A stretch of 64,000 bases of DNA, from NCBI RefSeq assembly GCF_030272615.1, contig NC_081409.1, forward strand, positions 647,186,468-647,250,467. Reading direction: 5' to 3'. Both the position numbers and the translations under genes were made by a program. Positions 35,391-44,440 of the stretch are shown piece after piece (position 1 is the stretch's first letter; every line of letters starts with the position of its first letter). Below the pieces are notes generated by a model. The model was not told the origin of the DNA. It made no database searches and saw only the letters and a program-made list of their open reading frames with translations. This stretch comes from Cryptomeria japonica (Eukaryota; Streptophyta; Pinopsida; Cupressales; Cupressaceae).

Positions 35391-35855
35391 TTAAGGCATT
35401 TTAATCGAACAGTTCCAGCATGCTTTGGAAATAAAACTCTCTGTATAAGAAGAATTCGTGTTCCCTTTGAAGACTTCGCGAGCTTCCCTGATATATTTGT
35501 CCTTGATATATAGTGTCTCTTCAAGATGACGCCTAGCACAAGAAAGCCACCTTTTCATCCTCCATTGGACAAACCAAGGTAGAGAATGACCATCGACTTC
35601 AAACTTGTAAGATGGTTTGATGTTTTCAAGTAATGAAAACTGGACATTCTTATCTCTAGAGTTGAAATCTACTCCTGAAGGAACAATTTTTTCCTGCTGA
35701 TCAATATCACTGGAGTTCAATAGGGGTGTGCAGAGAGTATTCTCTCGTTTATCTCTGAGAGACTCGGAACTGTCAGAAACACTCTTTTCAGCTTTAAAAG
35801 ATTCAGAAATGTGTTTTGTATTAGTTTCAAAATTACTACTATTTGATGGCTGCAT
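35391..35855 (-). CDS. Unidentified 154-codon open frame in left LTR
   Basis: An open frame from ATG (35855) to TAA, with the same predicted protein in the right LTR (47343-47807). The first half is Ser/Asn/Lys-rich and probably disordered. The second half is basic with aromatic residues ('LPWFVQWRMKRWLSCARRHL', 'KDKYIREAREVF'), and the end has Cys ('KACWNCSIKMP'). I recognise no domain. It lies upstream (in - strand sense) of the ABCC fragment, so it may be a second captured host exon or an accessory frame. Chance is also possible, since recent copies are identical by descent. Confidence 0.3.
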   Translation of the reverse strand: MQPSNSSNFETNTKHISESFKAEKSVSDSSESLRDKRENTLCTPLLNSSDIDQQEKIVPSGVDFNSRDKNVQFSLLENIKPSYKFEVDGHSLPWFVQWRMKRWLSCARRHLEETLYIKDKYIREAREVFKGNTNSSYTESFISKACWNCSIKMP

Positions 35856-36987
35856 GCTATTTTCTTGTGTATCGGAAGCTCTTTACTCTTCATGCCTCCT
35901 TTATATCATGTGCTTGAAGCAATTACATCGCCTTTATCCTGAAAGACGGACTAAAGGAGAATCTCCTTACATTTTATGCTCTCTGGCCCAATAATTTGAG
36001 ATCTGCAGGATTACATCTAAAGGTTTCAGCTCTATAAGTTACTAATAGCTGATAAATTATATTATAAATTGGACGATAGAATCTTTCAAGCCTTCCCTGG
36101 CATCTAGGTAGACATTTTGATTGACAAAACCAAGCACAAGTGGGGTTCCCTTGTTCCCCAGTTATAAACTCTACACAGAAAAACCTTGGCAAAAATAAGC
36201 CTCCAGAAAGATATTCACATGAAAATGAAAAGAAGAACAACTTTCCCAGTAGAGAAAGAAAAACATTTGGAGAAATGCAGTCACCATGTTTCCTACACTT
36301 CTGAAAAGTACTGGTTAAAGCTGCTTGAAAGCTTTTATCAGATCCATCCTTTTATCCTTGAAAGTGTCCCCTGTAAGAGTTTCCATAGGCAGCCAGAGCA
36401 GTTCATTATTCCAGCAATTTTTTGTCATGGAGACTCTTAATAATTTACTTACCATAGTTTGTCACTAGTTCCCTAGGCAAAAGGGAAGCAATAGTTGCAA
36501 TCTTCCGACCTGCCCAAGAGTTATGCCATTGCCTGTTTTGTTTATTATATTTATAGTTGTGTCTTTGAGAATCAAACTGCTTGTTGAATTCTCTCGCAAA
36601 GAGATAAATTCCTTTGTGTTTTCATACTGTGTATTTAATGTTATGTAGAAATGAAGTTCGAGCACGGGCTCGTGACACTCATTTCATTACCAGTTGATTC
36701 TGATTTCATTGAAGTTCACTGTTTGAACATGCATTTAAAACTCAGATGCTTTGTTTCTTTACCAACTTGTTGCATTGAATTGTTTATCTTCACGATGTGG
36801 TATTGACCCTTTTTAAATACTGTAAGGTTTCACATTGAAATAATATGTCCCTTAAAACAGTTTATTCATTAATATTTTCTCTTTATGCATATCATGAATA
36901 GTAAAGTAAAAGGTTTCATATTTAAAACAAACATGTCCCTTTGATACTTCAGTTGGTTTCTTCATCATTCCACTTTGATATTCCGAG

Positions 36988-37068
36988 ATTAGTTACTCTA
37001 AAAGGTATGTCGGGCTCATACCCGAAGGGAGCCTCGGTCAGGGGCACATGCCAATTAGAGTAACTAAT
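36988..37068. repeat. Inverted repeat with nested hairpin in left LTR
   Basis: Outer arms 'attagttactctaa' (36988-37001) and 'ttagagtaactaat' (37055-37068) pair over 14 bp. Inside lies TCGGG-ctcata-CCCGA (37010-37025). The right LTR has the same structure at 48940-49020, with one base change just outside the inner stem. Confidence 0.65.
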
Positions 37069-37452
37069 TATCTGCACATGAAACAAACACATTAGCATAA
37101 ACATTTCTTTTTTCTGAAGCAGTGATTTGTCTTTATCTTTCCCGCCCTTTCAAAACAGAAATATGATAGGCTATAATAAATGATATGTCATAGGATAATC
37201 TTTCATTGCTTAGATCGGTTGGATCTAACACCTCTTCTTTTTTGTGCAGGAAAGTAGGAGTTTTCAAAGTCTGAAGATTGAGAAAACATTCACAAGAGCA
37301 ACGGGGCAACCAATAACCAGTCAAAGCAACCCAAGGCAATGACTGGTTATCCTCACACTCATTTTTTAATTCTATCCTTTTTTGTTTTGGATATGTAGGA
37401 AAGAAAAGAATGCTAAGCTCACGGCTTGTGTGAGGTTTTAAGAAACTCAGTG

Positions 37453-37462
37453 TATATAAATA
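37453..37462 (+). promoter_or_regulatory. TATA-like box on + strand near right end of left LTR
   Basis: 'tatataaata' lies 170 bp from the LTR end, followed by a transcript-end-like AT-rich sequence. It faces away from gag-pol, so it would give antisense transcription if used. The copy in the right LTR is at 49405-49414. Confidence 0.4.
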
Positions 37463-37633
37463 TGCTTCAGATGCATGAACTCAATTTGTAATCTATCATT
37501 GTTCAATACAAATGAAAATATCCTCTTTTCCCTCTTTTTTCAACACTGCGATGTATCTTTATGTAAATGCAATCATTCGATAAATATGCATCCTCTGGCT
37601 AAAATTACATGGGCAATGAAATTTTAGATAACA

Positions 37634-38202
37634 ATTTGGCGACTTCTACTGTATGTATGCCTGCTATACAGGACCCAGTAGCCTTAGAAATCCATTGGGC
37701 AATGAGTCTTCTAGGAACAACTCTGGACTAGGGCAAATAGCTGAGATAAAATAGTGTAAAATAGAATTCTGAGTGCAGATTTATGGCTCTGGATAGCTTG
37801 GCTCCCCTATCCTAAGGGATAGGTGTACATTCATAATCTTATATTGGACTATTTTGTCTCAGTTATCTATCAGATTTGAATATTTAACAGCAACTTGTGT
37901 CAAAACACTTATTGAAAACAGGGAAACCAAAAGTTAGCTAGACATTACAGATACTAATAATAGGCAAGGTAGTATTAGGTGAGTGGGCTGGGTAATGAAG
38001 TTCTTCATGATGTATGCATGTTAAGTATACTCCAGCATATAGAATGCAGGATTTGATTACACAACCCCCTTAGTTGATATGAGCCTACTATTATTAGTAT
38101 TTCTACTGCCTAGTCAACTGCAAACTGTGCAACAGCACTTAGGAACACCAAAACTGAAAGCAAATAGTGCAGCAGCACTTTATTCCTCCACTAATATATT
38201 AC
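37634..38202 (-). other. Gypsy-1 region between integrase stop and 3' LTR
   Basis: 570 bp without a coding frame. A polypurine tract is expected next to 37634 on the - strand but none is obvious. Instead the + strand reads 'tggcgacttctactg' (37637-37651), which resembles a tRNA-type primer site with one extra base. Confidence 0.5.
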
Positions 38203-41200
38203 TTATAAAATAGGACAGACCTCAAAACAAGGTTTGAGGTAAATACCGTTTACCGGTAATGGCAGATTTTCCCCTTCCAGCGTGGCCAGCTGAAAAGCAT
38301 TGTGTTCCTTGCATTCTGTTATAACAAACGGACCTCCCCAAAACGAATCAAACTTGGTGTGTTTGCCTGGTCTGCTCTTGAGCTCATCCCACTTGAGTAC
38401 AACATCTCCCACATTGAATTCCCTGGCTCTAGCTTTCCTATCAAAACTCTTCTTCACCTGCAACTGTTGAAACTCCATTGTTTGTCCCGCTTTTCTCCTA
38501 CTTTCCTCCAATTCCATTAATTGTGCATAACGCACTTGCATAGGATCTTCTTCTTCAAATAACACCATCTGAGCGGCCATATCTAGTGCTGGAAATTCTG
38601 TTTCTATTGATAACCTTGCTTCCTTCCCATAAACCAACCGATAAGGCGAGTTTCCAATAATTTGCTTTGGTGTGATTCTGTCCACCCACAAGGCTGCCTT
38701 CAGCTTTGAATGCCAATCACGCTGATTTTCTTGTAAAGTCCGTTTGATGATTCTGATTAAGTTCTTATTTGTGGACTCTGCCAATCCGTTGCCTTGAGGA
38801 TAATAATTGGAGCTAGTATTGAGATATATGTTGTGTTTAATAGCCCAATCAGTCACCCTTAAGCCTACAAAAGCGAGTGCATTGTCGGACACTATGGAGT
38901 CGGGAACTCCAAACCTGTTCACAATATCATCATAAAAATTAAGAACAGCTGTCTCATTAGCATCCTTCAGTGCTGCAGCCTCAGTCCATCTAGTAAAATA
39001 ATCGGTTGCAGTAATGATCCACCGGTGGCCTGCACTTGACGGTGGGTTAATAGGACCAATGAAATCAACACCCCACCTGTCAAAAGGTTGTTCTGCTTTT
39101 ATAGGATGTAACGGTAATGCTGGCAGCCGTTCTTTCCCTGCAAACATAACACACTTTACACACTTCCTTACATATGCATGACAGTCCTTGAAAACATCTG
39201 GCCAATAGTAACCAGCCCTTAGGATTTTATATGCAGTAGTCCTGGGAGAGAAATGACCTCCCGAATGGCCATCATGGAATTCATGCAAGATTTTTGTAAT
39301 CTGATTTGAATCAATACATCGAAGGAGGACACCATTGTGATCTTTCCTATACAATATATCATTAATCAATACAAAAGGGACTGATTGTAACCGATAGTAC
39401 CTTCTTTTTGCCTTATCTAGGTTTGCTGGACACTCACTAGTCTTTAGAAAGTGAACCATATCCTGCAACCAGCTTGATGTACTGTTATCATCAGCCATCA
39501 AATCAATCACCAAAGCTGTTTCTACTCCTTCTTCTTTTCTTGAAATTTCATTTGTAACAATCTGTTCACACAAGCCTCTTCCTCTGACCAATTTAGTGAC
39601 CTGGATGTCTAAGTCATACTCCATAACCCGTGTTATCCAACCAGCTCTTTTCTCATTGAGATCTTTACTGAGGAGAAACTCTTTTACACTTGGATGAGCA
39701 ACCTTCAGGTGTACCTTGTTATGAGACAACAAGTGCCGAAACTTTTTAAGGCTCTTTACAACAGCAAGGACATGCTTTTCAACAAAGCTATACCTCTGCT
39801 CATAATCTTCCAATCCTTTGCTAAAAAATGCAATAGGCTGTTCCAATCCTTCTGTGTTTTTCTGGACCAGCATTGCAGAAATAGCCTCATAACCACCATA
39901 TGCATACAAAATGAAATCTTTGCTAAAGTCTGGATTTACTAGAGCAGGTGCTGTTGCAAGTGATTCCTTGATAGTTTGAAAATTTAACTTTGCTTCTTTT
40001 GTCCAGTGGAAAACAACATTTTTCTTCAACATGGCTGTAAGTGGTTTCAATAAATCTGCAATATTAGGCAAGAAACGCCTAACAAAATTAATCCTCCCAA
40101 TGAAAGATTGTAATCCCTTCTTATGATGCGGCAGGGGTATCTCCAAGATTGCTGCTATTCTTTCCGGATCCACTGTGACACCTTGCTTAGAAACAACATA
40201 ACCCAACAAGTTTCCTTCATGAACAGCAAACATGCATTTCTTAGGGTTGAGTGAAACACCAAACTCCTTGCAGCGCTCAAAAATCTGCCTTAAGTGCCCA
40301 AGATGATCTACGGCTTTCTTAGAATAAACTGTGATATCATCAAGATAAACCAAAACAAACTGGTACATCAGATTACTAAATGCCATATCCATGGCTTTCT
40401 GGAATGTTGCCCCTGCATTGGATAAACCAAAAGGCATTCTTTTGTAGGCCATGGTACCCCATTTAGTGGTAAAAGTTGTTTTATACTGGTCTTCATTTCT
40501 GACCAGAATTTGGTTATATCCCGAATAACCATCTAGAAGTGAGAATCTTTCCGAGCCAGCCACATTCTGCAATATTTGTTCCATTGAAGGAAGAGGATGC
40601 CTATCCTTCAAGGATGCTCTATTCAGGTCCCTAAAATCAACACATAATCTAAGCTCTCCATTCTTTTTCCTAACAGGTACAAGATTGGACACCCAGCTGG
40701 TGTGTTTGATGGGAAAGATAATGCCACTTTCAATCAGCCTAAAAACTTCCTTTTGCATTAATGGCTCTATCTTTGGGTTGATAGGACGCTGCCTTTGTCT
40801 CACTGGTTTAGCATTTGGTTCTAACTCGATGGTATGCTGTGCTAATTCAGGATTGAAACCTTTCAAATCAGCATATTCCCATGCAAAAATGTCTGCAAAT
40901 TCTTGAAAAAGCTGAACATATGACTCCTTTTCAGTAGAGGAATTCACTTTACCTATCTTTAAGCTCTTCCCAGGTGCAACCTCCAACTCTTCATAATGCT
41001 CTTGCGAAACCACCAAACTGGTCTTATTCTTTTTAGCTTGATCATCTGAATTAAAAATTGACTCCAAGGTAACAAGACCCTTGGGCAATTTATTTGACTT
41101 CAATTGAATGACTTGATCCTCATATTGTTGCTGAATTCTATTCTGATTTGAGGCAGCGAACATATCTTCCTCCAGTAGGAATTGTAAAATTTGTTCATCC

Positions 41201-41211
41201 GACTCAAACAC
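38203..41211 (-). CDS. pol: Gypsy-1 pol: reverse transcriptase, degenerate RNase H, integrase
   Basis: 1,002 codons from the first Met after the amber stop; the same frame actually continues upstream to the TAG at 41266-41268. RT is at about 140-330: 'LCVDFRDLNRASLKDRHPLP', 'MPFGLSNAGATFQ', catalytic Y-L-D-D at 289-292. The Ty3-type RNase H (about 430-545) has lost catalytic residues: the usual YTDAS reads Y-A-Y-G-G, and TDH reads V-A-H. Integrase: His643/His646 to His653 and Cys684/Cys687 zinc segment; DDE residues Asp716 ('GVDFIGP'), Asp776 ('VSDNALAF') and Glu812 ('GNGLAES'); C-terminal SH3-like 'FNVGDVVLKW'. No frameshift. Products copy the RNA and integrate the cDNA in the nucleus. Confidence 0.93.
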   Translation of the reverse strand: MFESDEQILQFLLEEDMFAASNQNRIQQQYEDQVIQLKSNKLPKGLVTLESIFNSDDQAKKNKTSLVVSQEHYEELEVAPGKSLKIGKVNSSTEKESYVQLFQEFADIFAWEYADLKGFNPELAQHTIELEPNAKPVRQRQRPINPKIEPLMQKEVFRLIESGIIFPIKHTSWVSNLVPVRKKNGELRLCVDFRDLNRASLKDRHPLPSMEQILQNVAGSERFSLLDGYSGYNQILVRNEDQYKTTFTTKWGTMAYKRMPFGLSNAGATFQKAMDMAFSNLMYQFVLVYLDDITVYSKKAVDHLGHLRQIFERCKEFGVSLNPKKCMFAVHEGNLLGYVVSKQGVTVDPERIAAILEIPLPHHKKGLQSFIGRINFVRRFLPNIADLLKPLTAMLKKNVVFHWTKEAKLNFQTIKESLATAPALVNPDFSKDFILYAYGGYEAISAMLVQKNTEGLEQPIAFFSKGLEDYEQRYSFVEKHVLAVVKSLKKFRHLLSHNKVHLKVAHPSVKEFLLSKDLNEKRAGWITRVMEYDLDIQVTKLVRGRGLCEQIVTNEISRKEEGVETALVIDLMADDNSTSSWLQDMVHFLKTSECPANLDKAKRRYYRLQSVPFVLINDILYRKDHNGVLLRCIDSNQITKILHEFHDGHSGGHFSPRTTAYKILRAGYYWPDVFKDCHAYVRKCVKCVMFAGKERLPALPLHPIKAEQPFDRWGVDFIGPINPPSSAGHRWIITATDYFTRWTEAAALKDANETAVLNFYDDIVNRFGVPDSIVSDNALAFVGLRVTDWAIKHNIYLNTSSNYYPQGNGLAESTNKNLIRIIKRTLQENQRDWHSKLKAALWVDRITPKQIIGNSPYRLVYGKEARLSIETEFPALDMAAQMVLFEEEDPMQVRYAQLMELEESRRKAGQTMEFQQLQVKKSFDRKARAREFNVGDVVLKWDELKSRPGKHTKFDSFWGGPFVITECKEHNAFQLATLEGENLPLPVNGIYLKPCFEVCPIL

Positions 41212-41265
41212 TTGCCAATTAATATTATTATCTGGAATTGAGGGCCGGATAATAATCTTGATATG

Positions 41266-41268
41266 CTA
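41266..41268 (-). other. Single in-frame TAG dividing the Gypsy-1 polyprotein
   Basis: The frame from 44307 to 38203 (2,035 codons) is uninterrupted except here. Context on the - strand is CAG-TAG-CAT. The residues after the stop ('IIIRPSIPDNNINWQVF') are conserved-looking linker sequence. It could be one CAG/TGG-type nonsense change or a stop-readthrough point. Confidence 0.85.
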
Positions 41269-44200
41269 CTGATCACAGGTCCCTTTCATACTGTTTGGTA
41301 TATCATATTGGGCTCCAACTGCAGCTAACCGATCAGCATGCTGATTTCTACTTCTTGGAACAGCTATAATGTTAAATGCATCAAAAAATTCAATGGAATC
41401 CCAAACCCTGAGCTTGTATGCTTTTAAAGTATCATTTTTTACTGCATTCAAACCTCTAACTTGGTTAACAATTAGCTCACTATCACCGTGCACCTTCAGG
41501 TTTTTAATTCCACGTTTTCTTGCCCACTCTAAACCTTGAATCAGCCCTTCATACTCTGCTGTATTATTGGTACAGGCAAAACCAAACTTGAAAGCTGCAT
41601 AATATTTTTCACCCTTAGGTGAAACAAGCATAACTCCACCTCCTGAACCATTCCCGCTTCGTGACCCGTCAAAAAACATCTCCCAAACATCATTCTGGGA
41701 TTCAATATTAGCTTCTTGTCCTTTAACCAGACTAGGCATAATTAAACCAGCTTCTTGAAACATATAATTTCCCAAACCAGCATCCACAAGGATGCTAGTT
41801 TCATCTTCCAAAACATTCTTTGCTGCCCATTCATCTAACAGGACATCCGGTATTTCACTGACCTGAGTTACAGGCTCATGAACAACTGCATACTCATCAT
41901 GCTCAAAAATCATACAATTAGCATTAATGATGTTAGGCGTATAAGGCTCTATATGATTCTTAGACAACAGTTCAGATTTGATAGTCACTTTGGTTCCATA
42001 TCTAGTTCGGAACAGCATGTGTGACCAATCGGATGATAAATATCCTCCTATTTTGGCAGTAAATTCTCTTGACAAACACAGGGCAAAATATGGGGGTAGA
42101 TCTATGACATAAATATCTTGAGATATAGAGAAATTAGGACAAGCATGTAAGGTTAAACTAGCATCTTTGATAAAGCCTATAGTCCTAACAGCCGAACCAT
42201 CAAGCTGTACTACGCCTTTCTCTAATAAATCATATTTTAGACCAAGTTGATCAGCAATCTTTTTAGGCATAACAGAGCATGTAGCTCCGCTATCCACCAT
42301 GCAATTGTGTACCAAATTATCACCAATAATAAGAGAAACGTAAAACGGAGGAGGTTTCACGCTCTTACCTTGGACTGAAGTTGCTTCTTTATTGCTATTC
42401 CCCTTTTCATCATTGTGAACAACAGTATTAGTCAACACAGCCTCCTTACCAGCATCAGCAAATGTCACCTTAGGAGGATTTTCTTCATTCAATGCCTTCT
42501 TCAAACTATTGACTTGTCCAGGAATAGCTAAAGAATCCCACATGCTCATGGTAACATTCATCTTTTTCATGGTGTCCACAATGCTGTAAGGTACAGCTGA
42601 GTGTACTTTCTGTTGTGTCTTGACAACAGACGTATCCGCATCCTTTTGAAACTGCTCCTTAGCTGCTGCAACAGGTACTTTCTTCAGAATGCTTGGTATT
42701 TGCGTTGTTTTGAATGACGATTCTTCGGTTGCAGGCCCTTTACCTTTCTCTGATGTTTGGCCTATGTCAAGAGCTCTTTTCTTAGCTCGAGTATTGGCTG
42801 CAATCGGTGAATCGCCATTCATACCATTAAATTCTTCATCTTGCCAGTTAAGTAAACCAGTTTCCATAGTATGCATATCTTGTTGTTGTTCAGGCACAGC
42901 TGGAGGTATATCCGGTTGTGAGCTTGCAGCATTTTGTACCATGAGAGCTTGATTTATCATGCCATTAGAGCATGTAGACTGATTATGAGCTTGGTTGCAA
43001 GGATAACACCAGTCTACCTCTGATATTAAATTGTTTTGAGCAGGTACAATGTCTCTTACTGCATTTGCGGCATTCAAAGGTGCTGGATTGTAAGGCTGAT
43101 AAGACCTTTGATTAATATTTTGCCTCGCACCTTGGTAATTATTCTGATAAGGCTGTCTATTCTGCTGGTACTGTTGATTGTAGCCTTGATTTGGTTGCTG
43201 AAAAGTTGGCCTTGGAGCTTGATAATGCTTCTTAAGACTTGTCAACTCATTTCCCAAAGTCTGTAAAATATTTTCTATCTTTTGCTGGCTGCTCCTGATC
43301 TCATGTATTTCATTTGACGTGCCTGCCACCGTTGTCTCTTGAGGAGTAGCAATAGGCATTGCTGGTATAACAGGCAAAGAGGCAAGAGGTGGTATATTAA
43401 TGGGCATATCAGGTTGAATAGCCGGAAAATAAGGCATTGGAGGCCTAGGTGCTATCTTACCAGCCTGTATAAGGCTATTTTCTGCTCTAATAGCAATGCC
43501 AAAAGCTTGGGGAAGCGAAGTACCACCCATTGATTGAATCATAACCGAGATATCACTATTCAAACTTTTTAGAAAATACAAAAATGCATGATCTGCACTT
43601 GGTCTTACCGCTGCTGGTATTCGTTTCCATGTTTTTTGAAAACGAGAGTTGAAATCTGTCATCTGCTCTTGAGGAGCATGCTTGATAGTTGTAAGCTGTT
43701 CCACCAGGGACAAGTGATCAGACTTGTCTTCAAAAAACTTGGTTAACAGATCCCCAAGTTCATCCCATGAGTTAACTGACCCCACAGCCAAAGTTCTGTA
43801 CCACTCTAAAGCTTTTCCTTTCAAGGATGCTGCTAACAATTTCACAGCAACATCTTCTTCTGTAACGTGGTGCACATTACATAAACTTGCCACATCACGG
43901 ATGTGGTCTATTGCCAGTGTTTGGCCTTCTCCAGTAAAATCAGGTAAGCCCTTTAGTGCTGCCAAAGGCACGTCATGATGCTGGGCAAAATTCAATGGGC
44001 TTCCTTGATCGAAAGGCACAAAGGCAAAGGCTCTTGGTAAGGCCATAGCACCAAGCTGAACTGATGTATTTGCTGCAGCAACTCTACAAGTAGGTGAGGC
44101 TGAATGTCTATCTCTTCGATTCTTGTTTTCAGCTTTACCTTTTCTTTGATAAACTCTTGAAGGAGGTAATGACTTGCCTCTTTTTGTATATATGGTTCTT

Positions 44201-44307
44201 TTGGCTGACCTTCCTTGTCTTTTTGGTGAAGAAAGCTGTAAATATTCAAAGTCTTTGGAACTTCTAGTTTCAATTCTTCTCATAAGGCAAAAAGAAATTA
44301 TGTTCAC
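41266..44307 (-). CDS. gag: Gypsy-1 gag-protease-RNase H
   Basis: 1,013 codons beginning about 140 bp inside the right LTR. The retrotransposon Gag domain is at about 115-250 ('LKGKALEWYRTLAVGSVNSW', 'FFEDKSDHLSLVEQL'). A Gln/Asn/Tyr-rich region (360-410) is followed by a Cys-poor knuckle-like 'CYPCNQAHNQSTC' (434-446), a low-complexity linker, and an aspartic protease with D-S-G-A at 672-675. A second-type RNase H (872-1000) has Asp880 ('FFDGS'), Glu918 ('NNTAEYEG'), Asp942 ('HGDSE') and Asp992 ('HADRLA'), all acidic residues kept. It ends at TAG 41266-41268. The RNase H sits before RT rather than after it. Confidence 0.93.
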   Translation of the reverse strand: MNIISFCLMRRIETRSSKDFEYLQLSSPKRQGRSAKRTIYTKRGKSLPPSRVYQRKGKAENKNRRDRHSASPTCRVAAANTSVQLGAMALPRAFAFVPFDQGSPLNFAQHHDVPLAALKGLPDFTGEGQTLAIDHIRDVASLCNVHHVTEEDVAVKLLAASLKGKALEWYRTLAVGSVNSWDELGDLLTKFFEDKSDHLSLVEQLTTIKHAPQEQMTDFNSRFQKTWKRIPAAVRPSADHAFLYFLKSLNSDISVMIQSMGGTSLPQAFGIAIRAENSLIQAGKIAPRPPMPYFPAIQPDMPINIPPLASLPVIPAMPIATPQETTVAGTSNEIHEIRSSQQKIENILQTLGNELTSLKKHYQAPRPTFQQPNQGYNQQYQQNRQPYQNNYQGARQNINQRSYQPYNPAPLNAANAVRDIVPAQNNLISEVDWCYPCNQAHNQSTCSNGMINQALMVQNAASSQPDIPPAVPEQQQDMHTMETGLLNWQDEEFNGMNGDSPIAANTRAKKRALDIGQTSEKGKGPATEESSFKTTQIPSILKKVPVAAAKEQFQKDADTSVVKTQQKVHSAVPYSIVDTMKKMNVTMSMWDSLAIPGQVNSLKKALNEENPPKVTFADAGKEAVLTNTVVHNDEKGNSNKEATSVQGKSVKPPPFYVSLIIGDNLVHNCMVDSGATCSVMPKKIADQLGLKYDLLEKGVVQLDGSAVRTIGFIKDASLTLHACPNFSISQDIYVIDLPPYFALCLSREFTAKIGGYLSSDWSHMLFRTRYGTKVTIKSELLSKNHIEPYTPNIINANCMIFEHDEYAVVHEPVTQVSEIPDVLLDEWAAKNVLEDETSILVDAGLGNYMFQEAGLIMPSLVKGQEANIESQNDVWEMFFDGSRSGNGSGGGVMLVSPKGEKYYAAFKFGFACTNNTAEYEGLIQGLEWARKRGIKNLKVHGDSELIVNQVRGLNAVKNDTLKAYKLRVWDSIEFFDAFNIIAVPRSRNQHADRLAAVGAQYDIPNSMKGTCDQ

Positions 44308-44422
44308 TTGATCTTTTCACCAGGGAGTCGCCAGATACACAAATTTATAACCTCTTACAGGTCTTATTATGCTGACAGTGCATCAAAATCAACATAAAAT
44401 ATGAAAATGAACCTCCTTTAAT

Positions 44423-44440
44423 GTCCCACCGGGCGTGCCA
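44423..44440 (-). other. Primer binding site of Gypsy-1
   Basis: On the - strand 'tggcacgcccggtgggac' starts four bases inside the right LTR, the expected place for a 5' LTR on that side. I could not assign the tRNA with certainty. A further 'tggcgactccctggtg' occurs on the - strand at about 44320-44333, in the leader before gag. Confidence 0.7.

Noticed and set aside
37010-37025. A tRNA-Met gene in the Gypsy-1 LTR
   Set aside because: Only the anticodon-arm-like hairpin fits. D-arm, T-arm with GGTTC box and a 7-bp acceptor are missing.
38302-44273. + strand and alternate-frame open frames over the Gypsy-1 interior
   Set aside because: They are shadows of the intact - strand gag-pol with no motif of their own.
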